Shown: positions 1 to 6,594, counted from the first letter of the stretch. The stretch: 8,604 nucleotides of DNA from Methanobacteriota archaeon (GCA_002726845.1 PBSP01000066.1:1-8604), one strand, 5' to 3'. Numbers and translations: made by a program. Notes: generated by a model from the sequence alone, not told the origin.

Positions 1-12
1 GTCGATCGATAA

Positions 13-585
13 ATGAGCGATGAGGAAGCAGAGGACATCCGTAGAGTTCTCGCCATTTGTTTCCGTGGCGAGCCCTCTCTCGATGCGATGGACATCGAAC
101 GAATTCTGTCTCTGGATATGGGTTGGCTCAAACCAGATGAGGCCACCACGGCAGTTCAATCGCTCGTCAAGGCAGGTTGGTTGGCAGGAGGCCAGGATAA
201 CCTTTCTCCTGTAGATGATTTTTCCGCCTCATCCACACCATTGGGTTGGTTTCCTCGGCCACAACGATTGTTGGACCCGATTGCATATACGGCCGTTCAA
301 TCCGAGTCATCGCAATCGACAGAACCGAAGCTCCAACCAAACGAAGAGCGATCATTGGGAGTTGTTGCCGAACTCAAGCAAGAACCCAGTGACCCACGTG
401 CCTCAACAACCCGCAGGTTGTTGAAATACATTGCACGCTCTTCGGGGCTTGAAACAGAAGAAGTTCAACGAAGAGCAGCACGAAAACAGCGTGCATTGAT
501 TCACATAACAGGCTGGATGGCACTGGCTCTCGTTGCACGAGATCAAGGGCTTGATATGGAGAGTGTAATCGAAGCCCTGTCTTAG
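13..585 (+). CDS. DUF2240-like archaeal protein, probable winged-helix fold
   Basis: A 190-aa soluble protein that resembles the archaeal DUF2240 family, whose function is not known to me. Residues 9-75 look like a small helical, possibly winged-helix, domain: RRVLAICF, then DIERILSLDMGWLKPDEA, then VQSLVKAGWL and the family-like GWFPRP segment at about 78-83. Residues 84-130 are polar, acidic and probably disordered. Residues 131-190 form a second helical domain (LLKYIARSSGLETEEVQRR, then a Met/Ala-rich helix and ARDQGLDMESVIEAL) that matches the DUF2240 C-terminus as I remember it. The ATG at 13 has no SD. A TAA ends at base 12 and the ATGA at 13-16 contains a TGA in another frame, so an unseen upstream gene may be coupled to it. 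Its TAG overlaps the TAA of the opposing membrane-protein gene. Family call is from memory of conserved positions; a DNA- or RNA-binding role is only inferred. Confidence 0.75.
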   Translation: MSDEEAEDIRRVLAICFRGEPSLDAMDIERILSLDMGWLKPDEATTAVQSLVKAGWLAGGQDNLSPVDDFSASSTPLGWFPRPQRLLDPIAYTAVQSESSQSTEPKLQPNEERSLGVVAELKQEPSDPRASTTRRLLKYIARSSGLETEEVQRRAARKQRALIHITGWMALALVARDQGLDMESVIEALS

Positions 586-3149
586 GAACCGTTGTCCATA
601 GCCTCTTGAGAACGGGCTGCAAGTTCAAGAAGAACAGGAAGCAGTACCAGTGCCAAAATCAATGAGAAGAAGACAGTCACTGCAGTGATTAAGCCAAAGT
701 CCTGAATCACTGGCATCGGTGAGAACATCAGCACCAAGAACCCTGCAGCTGTGGTTGCTGCAGAAAGCATCAAGGCTACTCCTGTGGTTTCCAGCGATGT
801 TTTCAAGGCCGACCAGTGATCGTCCTGACGTTGCAACTCCCACTCGATTCTACGCCACATGTGAATGGTATAGTCAATACCGATACCCAAAGTCAAGGCT
901 GTAACCAGTACGGTCAATACATTCCATTTAATCCCAAGAACTGCCATTGAACCAACAACCCAAAGTGTTGCCATTCCTACCGGAAGCAACACAATGAAGG
1001 CCGGTAAAATTCTTCGCGTTAACAAAAGGAGAACAGCAAACGAAACCACCAGAGATATCGCCGTAGATTTCACTTGGGACGACGAAAGACCGTCGAGAAC
1101 TTGTTGTAGAACAACCAAATCTCCTGTTACATGAATCGTGGCATGATCTCTCAAAGAATAACGAAGTGTACCCTCATCGTCGATGTCCCCAATCATGGAT
1201 TCAAAGTCGGTAACAACACGTTTTGATTCGGTTGAGGTTGTTGCTTCGACACGGACTTCGGAGCGCAAGTGAGCGATGTTTGTTCCATCCAAGTGGACCG
1301 TCGCATTGACACGATCGCTCCACGTTTTCCCTGTGATTGGGTCGGCAACAGTGTAATTGTTTTTCAGGCTTGCAAAAACCGTACCCAAATCTATTTCAGC
1401 AGATTCCTTGTTGTAGATGTCTCCGTTTCCATAGACTTCCAGACCGTGAGAATCACCGAACGATTGGTTGCGCATAATAGCATCACGCAGAACGACATAT
1501 GGCCCCTCATAGGATGGAGAAGGATATCGTTCGTCTGTTCCGACCACATCGTGATTTTGTTTTAGGTCACTGTGGAATCCTCGCAACTGGTCAAGAAGAA
1601 TAGCATCATCATCAATGACACCACCGGCACTAGGTTCCATCAAAACATAGACGTATTTCCATCCTGCACTGTCATAGTTGGTGTTGATTTCATCACGGAC
1701 CGACATGATTTCCATGTCTTCGTTAACGAAGTCAGAGAGGTCAAAATCCGTCTCAAGCTGCATGGCACCGACGACCGAGGCTCCTGAAATCGCAATCGCT
1801 ACCAACAGAACAGCGACTTGTTGTTTGCGATGCAATGCAAGCAGTGGTTTTGTCAAATCGGTTAATTTGAGAGGCTCACGAGCACCGCTTTTTTGCTCGG
1901 AGTTAAAGACGACATGCAGCGAACCGATCACCAAGGTCGAGCAAAGGAAAGCGCAAACAACACCGAAAGCAAGCGCAATTCCAAACGTCGAAAGCGGTGG
2001 AAGTGGGGATATGATGTTGGCTAAAAATGCTGCAACTGTGGTCACAACAGCCAGTGAGAGAGGAACACTCAACTTGCCGCATGCTCTCATCCAAGCTTCG
2101 GCTACATTCTCAGTGGTCTTTCGATGATAAGCCAACGCCCGCTGGAGGTGTATGGCATAGTCGATACCCAGACCCAAAACAAGTGGTGCAACTGCAACCT
2201 CCAATGCAGTGAATTCAATGCCAATCAGGTTCATGAATCCGTATGTGAAAATGAGTGCAGCGTTGAGGCTGATAAGCGGGAAAAGTACACCCTTAAGATT
2301 TCTGAACGCAACAAACAGAAGAACGATGACAACCAATGTTGCCAATACGATGAGCATCGCAAGATTCTCAAACGTTCCCTCATCGATATCGTAGGACATC
2401 AAGTCCAAGGAAGCTACAGAATACGTCATGTTGGAGGTTTCGCTAATGTCACGAAAAGCGAGACGTATGTTGTGTTGGATTTCTCGGCGCTCATCCTCAC
2501 CAAGTTCCGGATTAATTTCCAAAACCCAGGCGGTCGAATCCGCTGTTGGAACCGCATCTCCACCACCGCTTTCGAGGTAGCTACACGATGCGGAAATGTC
2601 TAAATTTTTGTTGATGAGAGCGGAGGCAACAAAATTGACAGTACTAAGCAATGCGTCATCGGGATCAATCTTGCACTTCGTGCCCTCTTCGATTATAGCG
2701 TCGATGAGCGATGTCCAATCTTGATAATCACTGAGGTTTGTCCCTGGTGATTGCTCATCAAGGGCAATCTGAATCATCCCCGGTGAAGTTGTCCACGCTG
2801 TTACTTCTTGCATACTTACCCGTTCATCTGATTGTAAATTCGCAAGATCGTCATTCATTTCTTGAAGTGAATCCATGCTTAGGACATTACCACCGTTGTC
2901 ACGAGTAACATGAACGAACAGCGGACGAGATTCGTCAGGGAAATACGCGTGAATTTCGTCGTGCGCTTTGTTGGATTCCGATTCGGGTGCAAAATCATTC
3001 AAATCCGTACGGAATTCTGGTGGTGAAACAAACAAATGTGCACCTAGGGCGACCGTTAGAAGGCCGGAGACGATGAGAATGGGAAGTGCAAGACGGGCGA
3101 AGAGACCCGCATACTGCGCCATTTGGTCCTCATAATCCGAGGTGTCCAT
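582..3149 (-). CDS. RND/MMPL superfamily transporter-like protein, 12 TM
   Basis: An 855-aa integral membrane protein with the two-fold repeat of the RND superfamily (MMPL/HpnN-like). Each half has one TM helix, a large extracytoplasmic domain, then five TM helices. Approximate TMs are 17-39, 262-282, 285-308, 315-335, 358-380, 387-414, 443-464, 693-711, 715-739, 742-763, 788-810 and 815-843. TM4 and TM10 carry the signature GLGIDYAIH (326-334) and GIGIDYTIH (755-763), whose Asp is expected to take part in proton coupling. The duplication also shows as TDLNDF after TM1 versus TDFDLSDF after TM7, and as SPLPPLSTFG versus SPMPVIQDFG before TM6 and TM12. The first outer domain holds two Cys (near 159 and 189) that could pair. 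I chose ATG 3149 because a TTAAA box lies about 27 nt upstream, fitting a leaderless mRNA; ATG 3155 is equally possible. An extension to 3296 would run into rpo11 and looks spurious. The family is secure; the substrate (lipid, pigment or drug) cannot be told. Confidence 0.92.
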   Translation of the reverse strand: MDTSDYEDQMAQYAGLFARLALPILIVSGLLTVALGAHLFVSPPEFRTDLNDFAPESESNKAHDEIHAYFPDESRPLFVHVTRDNGGNVLSMDSLQEMNDDLANLQSDERVSMQEVTAWTTSPGMIQIALDEQSPGTNLSDYQDWTSLIDAIIEEGTKCKIDPDDALLSTVNFVASALINKNLDISASCSYLESGGGDAVPTADSTAWVLEINPELGEDERREIQHNIRLAFRDISETSNMTYSVASLDLMSYDIDEGTFENLAMLIVLATLVVIVLLFVAFRNLKGVLFPLISLNAALIFTYGFMNLIGIEFTALEVAVAPLVLGLGIDYAIHLQRALAYHRKTTENVAEAWMRACGKLSVPLSLAVVTTVAAFLANIISPLPPLSTFGIALAFGVVCAFLCSTLVIGSLHVVFNSEQKSGAREPLKLTDLTKPLLALHRKQQVAVLLVAIAISGASVVGAMQLETDFDLSDFVNEDMEIMSVRDEINTNYDSAGWKYVYVLMEPSAGGVIDDDAILLDQLRGFHSDLKQNHDVVGTDERYPSPSYEGPYVVLRDAIMRNQSFGDSHGLEVYGNGDIYNKESAEIDLGTVFASLKNNYTVADPITGKTWSDRVNATVHLDGTNIAHLRSEVRVEATTSTESKRVVTDFESMIGDIDDEGTLRYSLRDHATIHVTGDLVVLQQVLDGLSSSQVKSTAISLVVSFAVLLLLTRRILPAFIVLLPVGMATLWVVGSMAVLGIKWNVLTVLVTALTLGIGIDYTIHMWRRIEWELQRQDDHWSALKTSLETTGVALMLSAATTAAGFLVLMFSPMPVIQDFGLITAVTVFFSLILALVLLPVLLELAARSQEAMDNGS

Positions 3150-3171
3150 GCACATTCCGAAGGGTAGAGGG

Positions 3172-3180
3172 TGTTTAAGT
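3172..3180. promoter_or_regulatory. Possible TATA box in the divergent rpo11/RND spacer
   Basis: TGTTTAAGT lies in the 123-nt gap between the two divergent genes. Read on the minus strand it is ACTTAAACA, centred about 27 nt before ATG 3149, the expected archaeal TATA distance for a leaderless transcript of the transporter gene. Read on the plus strand it would set an rpo11 start site near 3203, downstream of ATG 3192, which supports the later rpo11 start at 3273. The TTAA core is symmetric, so one box could serve both directions. This is a match by eye to an AT-rich motif only. Confidence 0.3.
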
Positions 3181-3272
3181 GACAGGGTGAGATGACCTCT
3201 GATGAAGCAAATACCTGTATTCTGGATGACGGCAAGGTTCAATACGGGGAGGTTGGTCGCCAAGACGATAAC

Positions 3273-3530
3273 ATGCCAGTTAAGGTCCTCATTCATGAAA
3301 AAAATGAACTTCGACTACGAATCACAGGTGAATCCCACACCGCTCTGCAAGTCCTTCGAGACCGCCTCAACAACCACAAGTCGGTCGAATACGCCAACTA
3401 CTTCCCAGGCCACCCAGACCTCGATCCACCAGAGTTTTACATTCGCACCACAGGAAAAGCAAAGCCGGACGAAATCCTGAATGAAATTGTTGCGAGTTTG
3501 TCAAGTGAATTCGATAGTCTAACGCTATGA
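3273..3530 (+). CDS. rpo11: DNA-directed RNA polymerase subunit Rpo11 (RpoL)
   Basis: An 85-aa protein recognisable as archaeal RNA polymerase subunit L, which pairs with Rpo3 in the alpha-like assembly platform of the enzyme. Family hallmarks are present: VLIHEKNELRLRITGESHT at 5-23, then VLRDRLNN, VEYANYFPGHP at about 38-48, and PEFYIRTTG at 53-61, followed by a C-terminal helix (PDEILNEIVASL). I chose ATG 3273 because MPVKVLIHEKNEL matches the usual start of the family and leaves promoter room. An in-frame ATG at 3192 would add 27 residues (MTSDEANT...QDDN) that I cannot align to the family. Neither start has a well-placed SD: GGAGGTT at 3248-3254 is 18 nt from ATG 3273, and GGTGA is only 1 nt from ATG 3192. 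The stop TGA forms part of the SD of truD, so the two genes are probably co-transcribed and translationally coupled. The product call is strong, the start moderate. Confidence 0.88.
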   Translation: MPVKVLIHEKNELRLRITGESHTALQVLRDRLNNHKSVEYANYFPGHPDLDPPEFYIRTTGKAKPDEILNEIVASLSSEFDSLTL

Positions 3531-3535
3531 GGTGG
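3528..3535 (+). promoter_or_regulatory. Shine-Dalgarno of truD containing the rpo11 stop
   Basis: TGAGGTGG combines the rpo11 stop codon (TGA, 3528-3530) with a strong archaeal SD core, GAGGTG. Seven nucleotides separate GAGGT from ATG 3541. The alternative in-frame GTG at 3532 lies inside the SD itself, so the site decides the truD start in favour of 3541. A ribosome terminating on rpo11 would sit directly on this SD. Confidence 0.75.
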
Positions 3536-3540
3536 CTGCT

Positions 3541-4941
3541 ATGCAGCCGAACGATTCGCTGGCAGAAGCCATCGGACTGATTGGATACGCAACCAACAAC
3601 GATGGTATCGGAGGTGTTCTCAAATCGAGAGTTGCAGACTTTCGTGTTGAAGAAATTGCCACCACCATTACCTTGAATCCAAAAGGTCGGTTTACCGTTG
3701 CCAAAATCACACTCACAAATTGGGAAACCAACCGCTTTTGCAACAATCTTGCCAAGAGATTGAGCATCTCCAGAAACAGAATCTTTTTTGCTGGGACAAA
3801 AGATAAGCGAGCCGTTACCTCACAACTTTTTGTTATTGATGCACCTCAGTTCAAAGTTGAAGAAATTGAGATGAACGACGTTGTTATCGAAGTTCTCGGT
3901 CGCACCCATCAAAAAATCGGATTTGGCAACCATCGTGGAAACCGATTCACGGTTGTTGTCCGAGGCTGTGCTTTTGAAGACGGCCGGCCCATGAATGAAC
4001 AAGAGGCATTACAAGAGGTCGAACGAATCCGTGCAGAAATGCAAAACAAACTCGGAACCGGACGTTTTCCAAATTGGATCGGACCGCAACGATTCGGAAG
4101 CGGACGTTCAGTTACCGCCGAAGTCGGTCGTTTCGTCGTCCAGCAACAGTGGGCTGAAGCAGTTCACACCTACATCAGCAAGGAGGGTGAGCATGAGTCT
4201 CCAGAAGTCGCTACGTTTCGCAAACACGTCCGTGAAAACGGGATTACAAAGGAAGGATTAGCCCTTGCTCCAGATTGGCTTGGCTATGAACGCCGAATGA
4301 CCGAACACTTGCTCGACAATCCTGAGGATTGTGTTGGAGCGTTTCGAAAATTACCAAACAACCTCCAGTTGATGACAATACATGCGCTGCAATCGGTTGT
4401 GTTCAATCGAAGTCTTCGTCACCGATTGGAGAACGGAATCAGCATTACCAAACCAGAAGCTGGAGATCTTGTTGGTCGGATCGACGAGAAGGGGCAGTTG
4501 TCTGCAAACAATTGCGTGATTGTCGAGGAACGAACCGCCCCTCGAATCGGTAGAAATTGCGAACTCGGACGTCTCTCTGTAACGGGACCGCTTCCTGGTC
4601 GAGACGTGCAGACCTGTGAAGGTGACACGGGTCTTATGGAACAATCTGTCCTAAACGAGATGGGTCTGAACGATACGGATTGGGAAATCGAAGAAATTCC
4701 TCGCTTAACGACTACAGGCACACGTCGTGCTCTTACAACAACCTTCGGAGAATTTACGGTAGAGGCCACGCCGAAAGCATCCAGCGAGAGCCTCGGTGAG
4801 CGTTGGCATGAAGGTCCGAAGGTGGGGGATCGATGGCATCCTGACGGTGCATGCTTAAAATTCAGATTTACTCTTACAAGCGGCTCTTACGCAACGATAC
4901 TGTTGCGTGAATTTATGCGAGTACCTTTGAATCAACTGTGA
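3541..4941 (+). CDS. truD: tRNA pseudouridine synthase D (TruD)
   Basis: A 466-aa TruD/Pus7 family enzyme (COG0585), which isomerises uridine to pseudouridine in tRNA; U13 is the classic target, and Pus7-type enzymes also modify U35. Residues 29-38 (RVADFRVEEI) match the family N-terminus. The catalytic motif is FAGTKDKRAVTSQ with Asp88 as nucleophile. NWIGPQRFGSGR (178-189) is the conserved NxxGxQRFG segment, and residues 273-289 with IHALQSVVFN fit the archaeal family. The C-terminal LTSGSYATILLREFMR (445-460) is the signature return to the catalytic domain. Roughly residues 190-400 hold the TruD-specific insertion. The length is normal for archaeal members. It is second in an rpo11-truD unit, and its TGA lies 1 nt from the opposing aEF-1beta stop, within an inverted repeat. 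No disruption is seen. Confidence 0.95.
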   Translation: MQPNDSLAEAIGLIGYATNNDGIGGVLKSRVADFRVEEIATTITLNPKGRFTVAKITLTNWETNRFCNNLAKRLSISRNRIFFAGTKDKRAVTSQLFVIDAPQFKVEEIEMNDVVIEVLGRTHQKIGFGNHRGNRFTVVVRGCAFEDGRPMNEQEALQEVERIRAEMQNKLGTGRFPNWIGPQRFGSGRSVTAEVGRFVVQQQWAEAVHTYISKEGEHESPEVATFRKHVRENGITKEGLALAPDWLGYERRMTEHLLDNPEDCVGAFRKLPNNLQLMTIHALQSVVFNRSLRHRLENGISITKPEAGDLVGRIDEKGQLSANNCVIVEERTAPRIGRNCELGRLSVTGPLPGRDVQTCEGDTGLMEQSVLNEMGLNDTDWEIEEIPRLTTTGTRRALTTTFGEFTVEATPKASSESLGERWHEGPKVGDRWHPDGACLKFRFTLTSGSYATILLREFMRVPLNQL

Positions 4942-4948
4942 TTCAAAG
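4925..4948. repeat. Perfect 10-bp inverted repeat over both truD and aEF-1beta stops
   Basis: CTTTGAATCA (4925-4934) and TGATTCAAAG (4939-4948) are exact reverse complements separated by a 4-nt loop, ACTG. The truD stop (4939-4941) opens the right arm, and the minus-strand stop (4945-4943) falls in the same arm. Either transcript would fold a hairpin at its stop codon. There is no T-tract on either side, so it is not a classical intrinsic terminator; a bidirectional 3'-end or RNA-stability element is a reasonable inference. Confidence 0.7.
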
Positions 4949-5215
4949 AAGTCCCATTGAGATGACTTCGATCTCACCAACGCCGGATATTGCTGACATC
5001 TTCTCTTCAAATGCGTCAGCAAGGCCTTCACCGTCGTTCATAACAACATGGACTTGAACAAACTTGAGTCCAAAAGCCAGTGGTTTCACTTCTACGCTCT
5101 GTACGTCATAATTTTCATCTGCAAATGTCGAAATGGTCATCGAAATCATGTTCGTATCAACGTCTTCCATTTCCGCATCAGGATTTACTTTGTATGTCAT
5201 TGCTACCATACCCAT
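4943..5215 (-). CDS. ef1b: Translation elongation factor aEF-1beta
   Basis: A 90-aa protein matching archaeal elongation factor 1-beta (COG2092), the guanine-nucleotide exchange factor that recharges aEF-1alpha with GTP. The family pattern is clear: MGMVAMTYKVNPDAEMEDVD at the N-terminus, the central PLAFGLKFVQVHVVMNDGEG (residues about 44-63), and the end AISGVGEIEVISMGLL. The length is typical of the compact alpha/beta archaeal form. ATG 5215 is preceded by TGAGGTGA with a 4-nt spacer, and a second in-frame ATG two codons later is less well placed. It is the last gene of the minus-strand run after the Zn-ribbon gene; Zn-ribbon/aEF-1beta adjacency is common in archaea. No internal anomaly is seen. 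Confidence 0.95.
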   Translation of the reverse strand: MGMVAMTYKVNPDAEMEDVDTNMISMTISTFADENYDVQSVEVKPLAFGLKFVQVHVVMNDGEGLADAFEEKMSAISGVGEIEVISMGLL

Positions 5216-5219
5216 ATTT

Positions 5220-5227
5220 TCACCTCA
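5220..5227 (-). promoter_or_regulatory. Shine-Dalgarno of aEF-1beta containing the Zn-ribbon stop
   Basis: Read on the minus strand this is TGAGGTGA: the Zn-ribbon gene's TGA (5227-5225) is the first three bases, and GAGGTGA is the SD. Six nucleotides separate GAGGT from ATG 5215. It is nearly identical to the junction before truD and implies termination-reinitiation coupling. Confidence 0.75.
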
Positions 5228-5392
5228 GGGACCAACGAATCCGCATTCGACGCAAACATATGAGACGCCTTGATCACGGCATCGGGGGCTGCGACCTATT
5301 GAAAAACCGCAGTTTGGACAGGGAAAGGCTGTAGAGCCTACTTCAGTTAATGGCTTACCAGAAGCGGTGCAATTTTTTGCTCGACTTGTCAT
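5225..5392 (-). CDS. Small Zn-ribbon protein, COG2888 type, with two Cys replaced by Ser
   Basis: A 55-aa protein of the archaeal Zn-ribbon family annotated as putative RNA-binding with a role in translation (HVO_2753-like, COG2888). Full members carry four CxxC-type knuckles. Here knuckle 2 (CPNCG, C25/C28) and knuckle 4 (CVECG, C47/C50) are intact. Knuckle 1 reads CTAS (C8, Ser at 11) and knuckle 3 reads SPRC (Ser at 35, C38), so six of eight ligands remain. The end, YVCVECGFVGP, is the family signature. ATG 5392 is chosen: GAGGC lies 6 nt upstream and the start agrees with the family. An in-frame GTG at 5419 would add nine residues and has a poorly spaced GGAG. It sits directly upstream of aEF-1beta, with its stop inside that gene's SD, consistent with a role at the ribosome. 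RNA binding is inferred from the family. Confidence 0.85.
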   Translation of the reverse strand: MTSRAKNCTASGKPLTEVGSTAFPCPNCGFSIGRSPRCRDQGVSYVCVECGFVGP

Positions 5393-5432
5393 GACTCTGC
5401 CTCGGATATATTTCGCCACGACCTCTCCTTCT

Positions 5433-5735
5433 TTATGCTTGCGTGCAAATCATGAGACGGGGGTGAATGCCTATTGTAACACAAAGTGACCCATTTTGCT
5501 CAAAGCAATAACCACCTTCAATACGTATCCGTTGATGACGCAGGAGTTCAGTTGCAACAGAACCCCACACTTTGACGATCACCCAGCCGCTTGAATCTGC
5601 AAGAATCACACGACGTATTGGAATCCAACGATTTCTTGCAAACCCCATCGATAGAGGATAGGAACGAAGAATTGTACCTTCCAGAGTTTCAACAATACGG
5701 TTCGGTTTCAAGTCATGAACGCTTGTGAGTTTCAC
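5433..5735 (-). CDS. Single-domain OB-fold nucleic-acid-binding protein (RPA-like)
   Basis: A roughly 100-aa protein whose pattern fits one OB fold: VKLTSVHDLKPNRIVETLEGTIL gives the usual lead-in and first strand, IPIRRVILADSSGWVIVKVWG gives strands 2-3 with the common DSSG turn and a Trp, and LLRHQRIRIEGGYCFEQNG then LCVTIG give the closing strands. This resembles RPA/tRNA_anti-type OB domains that bind single-stranded DNA or RNA. No ATG is available. GTG 5735 begins exactly where an OB domain should, 34 nt after the ftsJ stop, but lacks an SD. The frame stays open back to GTG 5843, inside ftsJ, so a longer overlapping form cannot be excluded. It lies between an rRNA methyltransferase gene and a translation Zn-ribbon gene, which favours RNA over DNA as its ligand, but this is inference. 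The fold is likely, the function unknown. Confidence 0.68.
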   Translation of the reverse strand: MKLTSVHDLKPNRIVETLEGTILRSYPLSMGFARNRWIPIRRVILADSSGWVIVKVWGSVATELLRHQRIRIEGGYCFEQNGSLCVTIGIHPRLMICTQA

Positions 5736-5769
5736 AAAAGGAACAAGGACATCAACGATTATTACAGTT

Positions 5770-6561
5770 TCAGTCCGCTTTTTTTCTACGAACTCTGAAG
5801 TTTGTTGGTGTCGCTTCAACTTCTTCAACGGTCTCGTCACCACCAGGAATTTTGTTCACTGCATTCTCGTAGCGGTCAAGAATCGAGATAGATTTTGCCT
5901 TCCACGGCGTATGGTTTCGACAAATGAGATACACCTCAGAGGATGAATTTCTCGAGGCTTCAGGTGAAAAACGCCGAACCTGAGAAAAATGGGGTTTAAC
6001 GGCTTCAATCAATTCTTCCACCCCAACTCCTTGAAACAATTTGGTCACAAACCAACCGCCACTGCAAAGCAGCGGTAGAGCAAAATCGAACACCTTCGCA
6101 ACGAGTGTCATCGCCACCGCTTGGTCAACATCCCATTTTCCAGTAATATCGGGAGATATGTCAGAAACAACGGCGTTCACTTGACGTTGTTCAAGCTCCT
6201 TGACGATCCGTTCTTGAGTCAATGGGTCTGTGATGTCACCAACCATGAGTTGAGCGCCATCAACGGGTTGACACGGTTCAAGGTCAATACCAATGACGGT
6301 CCCTGTATCGCCAACCTCTTCGACAGCAACTTGAGCCCAACCACCAGGATGACAACCAACATCGAGAACAACATCACCTTGCCTCATCAGTTCAAACTTG
6401 GCTTGAATTTGTTTGAGTTTGAATGCTGAGCGTGCACGATATCCACTGGCTTTGGCTTGACGACGCCAAGAATCACGCTTGTGATTTTCAATCCAATGGT
6501 CTGCCATGGCATTCCCCATTGACCAATCCGTGGCACCGCAGACATAACATCTTCCTTGCAT
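5770..6561 (-). CDS. rlmE: FtsJ/RrmJ-type 23S rRNA 2'-O-methyltransferase with N-terminal Cys/His extension
   Basis: A 263-aa SAM-dependent ribose 2'-O-methyltransferase of the RrmJ/RlmE family, expected to methylate a uridine in the A-loop of 23S rRNA (U2552 in E. coli). The catalytic K-D-K-E set is complete: K48 in RSAFKL, D134 in VVSDISPD, K174 in FVTKLFQG and E209 in SSSEVYLI. The SAM-binding loop is VLDVGCHPGGW (65-75), with His where bacterial RrmJ has Ala. After about residue 216 there is a 47-residue charged tail. Usual archaeal homologues begin near Met19 (MADHWIENHKRD). The first 18 residues are extra and bring C5-x2-C8, which with H22 and H27 makes a C2H2-like pattern. Neither ATG 6561 nor ATG 6507 has an SD, so the start is uncertain. 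It is the first gene of the run ending in aEF-1beta. Methyltransferase identity is firm, the extension is tentative. Confidence 0.9.
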   Translation of the reverse strand: MQGRCYVCGATDWSMGNAMADHWIENHKRDSWRRQAKASGYRARSAFKLKQIQAKFELMRQGDVVLDVGCHPGGWAQVAVEEVGDTGTVIGIDLEPCQPVDGAQLMVGDITDPLTQERIVKELEQRQVNAVVSDISPDITGKWDVDQAVAMTLVAKVFDFALPLLCSGGWFVTKLFQGVGVEELIEAVKPHFSQVRRFSPEASRNSSSEVYLICRNHTPWKAKSISILDRYENAVNKIPGGDETVEEVEATPTNFRVRRKKAD

Positions 6562-6583
6562 TCCTGGTCGAAACGATGAGATG

Positions 6584-6594
6584 AAGGAGGTTGA
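6584..6594 (+). promoter_or_regulatory. Shine-Dalgarno supporting the GTG start at 6595
   Basis: AAGGAGGTTGA is the best SD match in the window. It ends directly before GTG 6595, leaving 3 nt after GAGGT, slightly short. The next in-frame ATG, at 6610, is 18 nt from GAGGT and therefore too far. The site favours GTG 6595 as the start of the thioredoxin-like gene. Confidence 0.6.

Noticed and set aside
573..618. AGCCC...GGGCT arms around the DUF2240/RND convergent junction as a terminator
   Set aside because: Five base pairs with a 36-nt loop is too weak to claim, unlike the perfect repeat at truD/aEF-1beta.
1678..2603. Long plus-strand open frames (149 and 159 codons) inside the RND transporter gene
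   Set aside because: They lie antisense to a clearly conserved 12-TM coding sequence, have odd composition and no start signals; they follow from the codon use of the real gene.
3150..3296. Extension of the RND protein to an ATG at 3296
   Set aside because: The extra residues have no RND character, cover the divergent promoter region and run into rpo11; ATG 3149 or 3155 fits the expected short cytoplasmic N-terminus before TM1.
4419..4769. 116-codon minus-strand frame within truD
   Set aside because: Antisense to well-conserved TruD residues, Arg/Ser-rich and without family resemblance; treated as a shadow.
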